DNA of 64,000 bases, from assembly GCF_031844685.1 (NCBI RefSeq), contig NZ_CP134605.1, forward strand, positions 6,298,001 through 6,362,000, given 5' to 3'. Each line of letters starts with the position of its first letter. The first letter of the stretch is position 1. Below, in pieces: positions 58,942 through 64,000 of this stretch. Source of the DNA: Streptomyces sp. ITFR-21. GTDB lineage: Bacteria; Actinomycetota; Actinomycetes; Streptomycetales; Streptomycetaceae. The notes beneath the pieces were generated by a model. That model was not told the DNA's origin, searched no databases, and saw nothing but the letters and a program-made list of their open reading frames with translations. The translations under genes and the position numbers were made by a program.

Positions 58942-60132
58942 ATGCACAGCGCCACGCACCAGAACCGGCCGGCCCCGCCGGCCACGGGAGACGCCGTGAC
59001 CGGGGACGCCGGAACCGGGACCGAATCCCCCGTGACCGCGACCGCCGCCGGGGACCCGAACCCCCGCGTGGTGGAAGCCGGGGGAGCCGGAGCGGAAGCG
59101 GCGCACTCCTCCGAGGAGGACGCCGGCGCCGAAACCGAGGGCTTCCGCGCCGCGGCGGCCCGCCGGCGGACCGCCGCCCGCTTCGCCCGGCAGGTGGCCG
59201 AGCTGTCCGCCGGCGCCTTCGACTGCCCGCTTCCGGGCTCGGGGCGGACCGCTGAGCGGTTCGCCGCGCTCACCGCGGTGGCCGAACAGGACCTGTGCCT
59301 GGCGCGGCTGGTGGAGGGCCACGTGGACGCGGTGGCGATCCTGGCCGAACTCGGCGGCCCGCCGCCGGGACCCGGGGAACGCTGGGGCGTGTGGGCCGCG
59401 GAATCGCCGGGGGAGGGGCTCACCGCCACCCGCACCGACCGGGGCTGGACGCTCAGCGGCCTCAAGCCCTACTGCTCGGGCGCGCACAGCTGCACCCACG
59501 CCCTGGTCACCGCGAACGCCGGGGACGGCCGCCGGCTCTTCGCCGTCCGGACCGGGGCGGCCGGCGACGGCACCGGCTGCCGGCCGGTCGCGGGCAGCTG
59601 GCAGGCCCTCGGCATGGCCGGCAGCGACACCCCCGACGTGCGCTTCCACACCGTGCCCGCCGAACCCGTCGGCGCCGTGGCGCGGTATCTGACCAGGCCC
59701 GGCTTCCAGCACGGCGGCATCGGCGTGGCCGCGTGCTGGTACGGCGGGGCCCGCGCCGTGGCCGCCGTACTGGTCGAGACGGCGTCCCGCCGCGGCCCCG
59801 ATCCGCTCACCGACGCCCACCTGGGCGCCGTCGACATGCGGCTGCACGCGGCGGGCGCCGTCCTGCGGCAGGCCGCCGCGGAGATCGACCGCGACCCGTA
59901 CGACACCGAGGGCGCCGCCCGGGTCCGCGGCCTGCGGGTGCGCGCCTTCGTCGAGTCGGTCTGCGCCGACGTCCTGACCCACGTCGGGCGCGCCACCGGG
60001 GCCGGGCCGCTCTGCCACGACGAGCGGCACGCCCGCAACACGGCCGACCTGGCCGTCTACATCCGCCAGCACCACGCCGAACGCAGCCTCGCCGAGCTGG
60101 GCGGCCTCGCCGTGCGCAAGGAGTCATCGTGA
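58942..60132 (+). CDS. acyl-CoA dehydrogenase family protein of a four-gene cassette
   Basis: A 396-residue protein of acyl-CoA dehydrogenase fold, with a disordered acidic/Ala-rich N-terminus of about 75 residues. The C-terminal part (LCHDERHARNTADLAVYIRQ followed by HHAERSLAELG) belongs to a branch near DszC/monooxygenase-like ACADs rather than fatty-acid dehydrogenases, and the standard TEPxxGSD segment reads AAESPGEG. ATG 58942 is chosen for its AAGGAG site; an in-frame ATG 72 nt upstream has none. It overlaps the PIG-L gene by GTGA and is thus the first gene of a tightly coupled set. Confidence 0.85.
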   Translation: MHSATHQNRPAPPATGDAVTGDAGTGTESPVTATAAGDPNPRVVEAGGAGAEAAHSSEEDAGAETEGFRAAAARRRTAARFARQVAELSAGAFDCPLPGSGRTAERFAALTAVAEQDLCLARLVEGHVDAVAILAELGGPPPGPGERWGVWAAESPGEGLTATRTDRGWTLSGLKPYCSGAHSCTHALVTANAGDGRRLFAVRTGAAGDGTGCRPVAGSWQALGMAGSDTPDVRFHTVPAEPVGAVARYLTRPGFQHGGIGVAACWYGGARAVAAVLVETASRRGPDPLTDAHLGAVDMRLHAAGAVLRQAAAEIDRDPYDTEGAARVRGLRVRAFVESVCADVLTHVGRATGAGPLCHDERHARNTADLAVYIRQHHAERSLAELGGLAVRKESS

Positions 60133-60902
60133 CCGAGCGCCCCGGGCCCCGGCAGCCCGTCTACGCCAACCCCATCCAGGCCCCCGGCACCGACGAGAGC
60201 CACTGGCGGGCCTGGGACGGCTGGGAGAAACTCCCCGTCGTACGGCTGCCCGGCTCGGGACGGGTCGTGGTCGTGGCCGCCCACCCGGACGACGAGGTGC
60301 TGGGCGCCGGCGGCGTGATCGCGATGCTCGCCGAGGCGGGGGTGTCCGTCACCGTCGTGTCCGTCACCGACGGCGAGCGCTCCCACGAAGCCGGCAGGAG
60401 CGTCACTCCCGGCCGGCTGGCCGACATCCGGGCCGCGGAACTGCGCGACGCGCTCGCCGAACTGGGCGCGGGCGAGGCCGCCGTGGTCCGGCTGAAGGTG
60501 CCCGACACCGAGGTCGCCTTCCACGAGGACGCCGTGATCGCCGACCTCGGCAACCTGCTGCGCGGTGCCCGGCTGTGCCTGGCGCCCTGGATCGGCGACA
60601 TCCACGGCGACCACGAGGCCGCCGGCCGGTCCGCGCTCGCCGCCTGCCGGGAGGCCGACGTGCCCTGCCTGATGTACCCGGTGTGGATGTGGCACTGGGC
60701 CCGGCCCGACGACCCCCGCGTCCCGTGGTCGTCCGCCCGCCGCATCCTCCTCACCGAGACCGCGCGGGCCCGGAAACGGACCGCCGCCGAACGTTTTACC
60801 AGCCAGATCCGGCCACTGGGACCGGACCCGGAGGACGCGGCGGTCCTGCCGCCCGGCGAGCTCGCCCACCACCTGCGCGACATCGAGGTGGTCTTCGCGT
60901 GA
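60129..60902 (+). CDS. PIG-L family deacetylase
   Basis: A 257-residue zinc-dependent N-acetyl hydrolase of the LmbE/PIG-L family. Metal motif AHPDDE with H52, D54 and D55, and the second ligand HxxH as GDIHGDH near residue 155. Members remove acetyl from GlcNAc linked to lipid, inositol or glycopeptide. GTG 60129 overlaps the preceding stop; its stop overlaps the methyltransferase start. In this cassette it probably deacetylates a sugar transferred by the GT2 encoded two genes downstream, freeing an amine for methylation or acylation. Confidence 0.92.
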   Translation: MTERPGPRQPVYANPIQAPGTDESHWRAWDGWEKLPVVRLPGSGRVVVVAAHPDDEVLGAGGVIAMLAEAGVSVTVVSVTDGERSHEAGRSVTPGRLADIRAAELRDALAELGAGEAAVVRLKVPDTEVAFHEDAVIADLGNLLRGARLCLAPWIGDIHGDHEAAGRSALAACREADVPCLMYPVWMWHWARPDDPRVPWSSARRILLTETARARKRTAAERFTSQIRPLGPDPEDAAVLPPGELAHHLRDIEVVFA

Positions 60903-61657
60903 GCGCGGCGGATCCGGACGCGGCGGATCCGGACGGCGGTACGGGCCCGGGGAGTACGGACACCGGCGGCGCCGCGGGCCCAAACGGCACGGGGCCGGAC
61001 CGCCGTCCGGGAGCGCGCCGCGGCCCGGACCCGGGTGGCGCGGGTACGCCCGCCTCGTACTTCGACGGCATGTACGAGCGCGCCGACGACCCCTGGCACC
61101 TGGCCGAACGCTGGTATGAGCGGCGCAAGTACGACCTGACGGTGGCCGCGCTGCCGCTGCCCCGCTACCGACGGGCCTTCGAGCCGGCCTGCTCGGTCGG
61201 CGAACTGACCCGGCGGCTGGCCGGCCGCTGCGAGGAGCTGCTCGCCTGCGACCGGGTCGGGTCCGCCGTGGCGACCGCCCGGCGGCGTACGGCCGGACTG
61301 CCGCAGGTCACCGTCCGCCGGCTGACCCTGCCCGACGAGTGGCCCGACGGCACCTTCGACCTGATCGCGCTCTGCGAGCTGCTCTACTACTTCGACGGCC
61401 AGGACCTGGACCGGCTGCTGGCCCGCGCGGTGGCCGCGCTGGAACCCGGCGGCACCCTGGTCACCGCGCACTGGAACCACCCGGTGCCCGAGCACCTGCG
61501 CACCGGCGCCGACATCGCCGAGAGGCTCGCCGCCGTGGCCGGCCTCGGCCTGCTCACCGACCACCGCGAGGACGACTTCGTGCTCCAGACCCACGCGCGG
61601 CTCCTGCCCGACGGACGCCGGCCGCCGAGCCCCGCCGGACGGGATGGCCTGGTGTGA
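60899..61657 (+). CDS. SAM-dependent methyltransferase, NodS-like
   Basis: A 252-residue class I methyltransferase with a disordered Gly/Asp/Pro N-terminus of about 50 residues. SAM loop EPACSVGELTRRLAG, post-strand acid CDRVGSA and the motif CELLYYFDGQDL, which resembles the NodS group of N-methyltransferases. In rhizobia NodS methylates the free amine left by NodB deacetylation; the adjacent deacetylase gene makes a similar order plausible here. GTGA overlaps on both sides. Confidence 0.9.
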   Translation: MSAADPDAADPDGGTGPGSTDTGGAAGPNGTGPDRRPGARRGPDPGGAGTPASYFDGMYERADDPWHLAERWYERRKYDLTVAALPLPRYRRAFEPACSVGELTRRLAGRCEELLACDRVGSAVATARRRTAGLPQVTVRRLTLPDEWPDGTFDLIALCELLYYFDGQDLDRLLARAVAALEPGGTLVTAHWNHPVPEHLRTGADIAERLAAVAGLGLLTDHREDDFVLQTHARLLPDGRRPPSPAGRDGLV

Positions 61658-62358
61658 GCGTCAGGGCCGTCGCCGTCGTCATACCCGCCCACAACGAGGA
61701 GGCGCTGCTGCCCGCGGCGCTGGACGGCGTCGCCCTGGCCGCCCGGCACCCGGACCTCGCGGGCGTCCGGGTGCTCACCGTGGTGGTCGCCGACTCCTGC
61801 CGGGACCGCACGGCCGACGTGGCCGGCCGGGCGGGCGCCCTCGTCGTCGCGGCGGACTGCCGCAACCCGGGCCGGGCCCGCGCGGCCGGCACCGAACGGG
61901 CGCTGCGCGAACTCGGCGCCGGCGGTACCTGGATCGCGGCCACCGACGCCGACAGCGTCGTCCCCCCGTCCTGGCTCGCCTACCACCGCGCCCGCGCCCG
62001 CGAGGGCTGGGAAGCGGTCGTCGGCACCGTCACCCTTCCCGCCACCACCCCGGTCCCACTCGGTGCCCGCCACCGGGCCCACTACGAGGCCACCCGGCCG
62101 GCCGACGGCGCCTTCTGGCACCACCCGCACATCCACGGCGCCAACCTCGGGCTGACCGGCGACGCCTACCGCGCGGCGGGCGGCTTCCCGCCCCTCGGCG
62201 TCGGCGAGGACCGGGCGCTGGTCGACGCCCTGGAACGGCTCGGCCACCGCGTCCTGCGCACCCCCGACTGCCCCGTCGTCACCTCCGACCGCCTGCGCGC
62301 CCGCGCCCGCGGCGGCTTCGCCGACCACCTGGCGGCGCTCACCGAACCGCCCGCCTAG
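61654..62358 (+). CDS. family 2 glycosyltransferase
   Basis: A 234-residue GT-A fold glycosyltransferase. N-terminal VVIPAHNEEALLPAAL, metal-binding DADSVVPPSWL (DxD-like) near residue 105 and acceptor loop GFPPLGVGEDRALVDAL. No membrane helix, so the acceptor is cytosolic or membrane-surface. GTG 61654 overlaps the methyltransferase stop. Last gene of the cassette ACAD-like/PIG-L/NodS-like/GT2, together suggesting assembly of a modified amino-sugar conjugate whose identity is unknown. Confidence 0.92.
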   Translation: MSVRAVAVVIPAHNEEALLPAALDGVALAARHPDLAGVRVLTVVVADSCRDRTADVAGRAGALVVAADCRNPGRARAAGTERALRELGAGGTWIAATDADSVVPPSWLAYHRARAREGWEAVVGTVTLPATTPVPLGARHRAHYEATRPADGAFWHHPHIHGANLGLTGDAYRAAGGFPPLGVGEDRALVDALERLGHRVLRTPDCPVVTSDRLRARARGGFADHLAALTEPPA

Positions 62359-62389
62359 GACGCGCCCAGGACATGCCGTACCGGGCGGG

Positions 62390-63220
62390 TCACTCCGCTA
62401 TGCCCCGGGTCAGCAGCACCGCCGTGACGAACGTCCGGTACAGGCGGATCGGGTCCTCGTCCGTCATGTGGACGGTCAGCGGGTCGGCCGGGTCGGCCTC
62501 GATCCCGCTGATCCAGGTGGCCATCTCGGCCAGGTCCGGGTTCCGCATCCGTACCGAGAGGGTGGCCGGCAGCTCGATCCGCGGCGGCGCGGCGGACGGC
62601 AGCGCCTCGACCGCCCGGCGGGCCGCGTCGTGGATCAGCTCGCGGGCCTCGGCCGGGTGCAGGCTGTCGGCGGCGAACCGGGAGACCGACGACTTCACGA
62701 CCGCGCCGACCGCGGCCGGGCTGAACGGCCGCAGCTCGGCGGCCGTGGTCTCGTCGCCGGTGATCAGCAGCACCGGCACGCCGTGGCCGAGCGCCACCAG
62801 CGCGTTGACGCCGCTCTCTCCGGCCACCACGCCGTTCAGCCGCACCTCGCCGATCGCCGCCGGGTTGTAGGTGTGCGAGAGCGTCGCGTGCGGGCCGGAC
62901 ATCGAGCCGTGGTAGGAGACGAGGAAGACGCCGTCGAAGGAGGCGTCCAGACCCTGCATCATGTACAGCGGCTTGTGCCGGCCCGACAGGTAGCGCGCCC
63001 GGCCGGACAGCGCGTCGGGGCGCAGGTTGGCCATCGTGGAGTGCGAGTCGTTGACCAGGAACCGGGTGGCCCCGGCGGCCATCGCGCCCTCGATGGCCGC
63101 GTTGACCTCCTTCTGCAGCAGGAGGCGGTAGTACTCGTACTCGGGCTGGCCCTGGCGGCACTGCGACCAGTCGACCACACCCGCGGTGCCCTCCATATCG
63201 GAGGAGACGAAGATCTTCAC
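62390..63220 (-). CDS. M55 family metallopeptidase (DppA-like D-aminopeptidase)
   Basis: A 276-residue zinc peptidase. The N-terminal metal motif SSDMEGTAGV (residues about 6-15), NDSHSTMANL near 57, the loop VSYHGSMSGP and GESGVNALVALGHGVPV are all typical of DppA, which removes N-terminal D-amino acids from peptides. GTG 63220 overlaps the stop of the isoaspartyl peptidase gene by GTGA. The pair suggests salvage of non-standard peptide bonds, D-residues and isoaspartyl links, from cell-wall or aged peptides. Confidence 0.92.
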   Translation of the reverse strand: MKIFVSSDMEGTAGVVDWSQCRQGQPEYEYYRLLLQKEVNAAIEGAMAAGATRFLVNDSHSTMANLRPDALSGRARYLSGRHKPLYMMQGLDASFDGVFLVSYHGSMSGPHATLSHTYNPAAIGEVRLNGVVAGESGVNALVALGHGVPVLLITGDETTAAELRPFSPAAVGAVVKSSVSRFAADSLHPAEARELIHDAARRAVEALPSAAPPRIELPATLSVRMRNPDLAEMATWISGIEADPADPLTVHMTDEDPIRLYRTFVTAVLLTRGIAE

Positions 63221-64000
63221 AGCACGCTCCGCGGCCGGAACTCCGGCTCGGTGGAGGCGTCGGTCATCAGCGCGTAGACACTGCCCTGCTGGCCGGCCGC
63301 CCCGCCGTGCCGGCCGTCCGGGGTGAGGGCCAGCGCCCGCAGCTCGGCGCGGAAGTCGTCCGGCAGTGTCGCCGCGTCGGCCAGCGCCGCCCGGCAGGCG
63401 TCCGACGGGTCCTGCCCGGCCGCCAGCAGGTCGACGATCGTCCGGGCGGTGCCGCCGCGCATGCTCAGCTCGCCGCGGCCGGTGCAGGCGGCGCCGCCGG
63501 CCCGCAGGTCGCACCAGTTGCCGGCGCCCGGCAGCGCCGAGTCGCCCACCCGGCCGGGGTACTTGTACGGGTAGCCGGAGGTGGAGACCCCGACGCACAT
63601 CTCGCCGGAGGCGTCCAGCGCGATGATGTTGATGGTCCCCCACGGCCCCTCGTGCGGCGCCAGCCGGCGGATCAGCTCGAGCGCGCTCTCCCGGTACCGC
63701 GCGTCGCCGTCGGTGGCGGCGGTGTTCTCGCCCTCCACCGACTCCCGGGACTGGGTGACCTGTTTGCGCCACAGCTCCCGCGACGCGTCGGTGAGCAGCT
63801 CGGCGGTGGTGAAGCCGTTCTCCGCGGCGAAGAGCGCTGCGCCCTCGCCCACCAGCAGGCTGTGCTGCGGCAGCCTCTCCAGCACCGCCCTGGCCACCGA
63901 GATCGGGTTCGGGTAGCCGCGCAGCGCGGCCACCGCCCCGAACTGCCGCCCGGAGCCCAGCATCAAGGAGGCGTCCAGCTCCACCACGCCCTGCGCGTTG
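63217..64000 (-). CDS. isoaspartyl peptidase/L-asparaginase, N-terminally cut by the window edge
   Basis: The visible part encodes about 260 residues of an Ntn-hydrolase asparaginase. Seen: GVVELDASLMLGSG near the edge, the autoproteolysis site WGTINIIALDASGEMCVG, where Thr becomes the N-terminal nucleophile, the substrate loop GRVGDSALPGAGNW, and GRGELSMRGGTARTIVDLL. Two-thirds of a usual enzyme is present; the N-terminus lies beyond 64000. It hydrolyses isoaspartyl dipeptides or beta-aspartyl amides. Coupled by overlap to the M55 peptidase. Confidence 0.92.
   Translation of the reverse strand, partial: NAQGVVELDASLMLGSGRQFGAVAALRGYPNPISVARAVLERLPQHSLLVGEGAALFAAENGFTTAELLTDASRELWRKQVTQSRESVEGENTAATDGDARYRESALELIRRLAPHEGPWGTINIIALDASGEMCVGVSTSGYPYKYPGRVGDSALPGAGNWCDLRAGGAACTGRGELSMRGGTARTIVDLLAAGQDPSDACRAALADAATLPDDFRAELRALALTPDGRHGGAAGQQGSVYALMTDASTEPEFRPRSVL

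Noticed and set aside
1-64000. Insertion sequences, integrases, tRNA or rRNA genes
   Set aside because: No transposase or recombinase motif, no cloverleaf and no rRNA-like sequence was recognised on either strand.

Overview
The window reads as chromosome from a high-GC actinomycete, most likely Streptomyces or a close relative in the Streptomycetaceae. The evidence is strong G/C at third codon positions, many GTG starts and ATGA/GTGA overlaps, a complete conservon (cvnABCD plus P450s), a rifamycin-associated element upstream of helR, a SigB/SigF-type sigma factor, a GH64/GH16 beta-1,3-glucanase pair, and TAGNNT-type -10 boxes. I see no rRNA, tRNA, CRISPR array, transposase or phage gene.

Region 1 (about 0.1-16 kb) is mixed and partly decayed. 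It holds a cobalamin-binding radical SAM enzyme, a MarR regulator with a quinone-oxidoreductase-like partner, a stand-alone zwf, and a secreted lamin-tail-domain protein. A five-gene acetate or small-acid uptake block follows: LytS-type kinase, LytTR regulator, small membrane protein, SSS symporter, SatP. An aldo/keto reductase closes the region. Between these lie remnants of carbohydrate-active genes: an F5/8C-GH3 protein with frameshifts and a large deletion, a ricin-B lectin piece, and an F5/8C-type tail. Some keep their operators or terminators.

Region 2 (16-26 kb) holds two secreted beta-1,3-glucanases (GH64 and GH16) whose glucan-binding modules are nearly identical at the DNA level. 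It continues with helR and its RAE, a divergent MerR regulator and Old Yellow Enzyme pair, a beta-helix lipoprotein that appears leaderless, and a 24-residue membrane peptide.

Region 3 (26.5-47.9 kb) is the centrepiece: 21 codirectional, mostly overlapping genes headed by an IclR regulator with an 18-bp perfect palindrome upstream. The block encodes a Liv-type ABC importer, a cyclase-family hydrolase, an MBL hydrolase, a flavin-dependent monooxygenase-like protein, two CoA-activation systems, three acyl-CoA dehydrogenases, a split MaoC hydratase, a cysteine-less thiolase/aldolase (Ltp2-like) with its DUF35 partner, an SDR, a crotonase and an APH-like kinase. Together these suggest uptake and CoA-dependent breakdown of an unidentified, probably branched or lactone/4-hydroxy acid-containing carboxylic acid.

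Region 4 (47.9-54.9 kb, minus strand) is a conservon (cvnA-B-C-D, then a CYP157-like P450 without the ExxR motif and a second P450), apparently extended by a crotonase and a TylF-family O-methyltransferase.

Region 5 (55-64 kb) holds a damaged DUF2252 gene, a TerD-family protein, a truncated SDR start, a SigB/F-type sigma factor and a four-gene cassette (acyl-CoA dehydrogenase-like, PIG-L deacetylase, NodS-like methyltransferase, GT2). At the end are an M55 peptidase and an isoaspartyl peptidase/asparaginase that runs off the window. All functions are inferred from motifs and gene context read by eye; no database search was possible.
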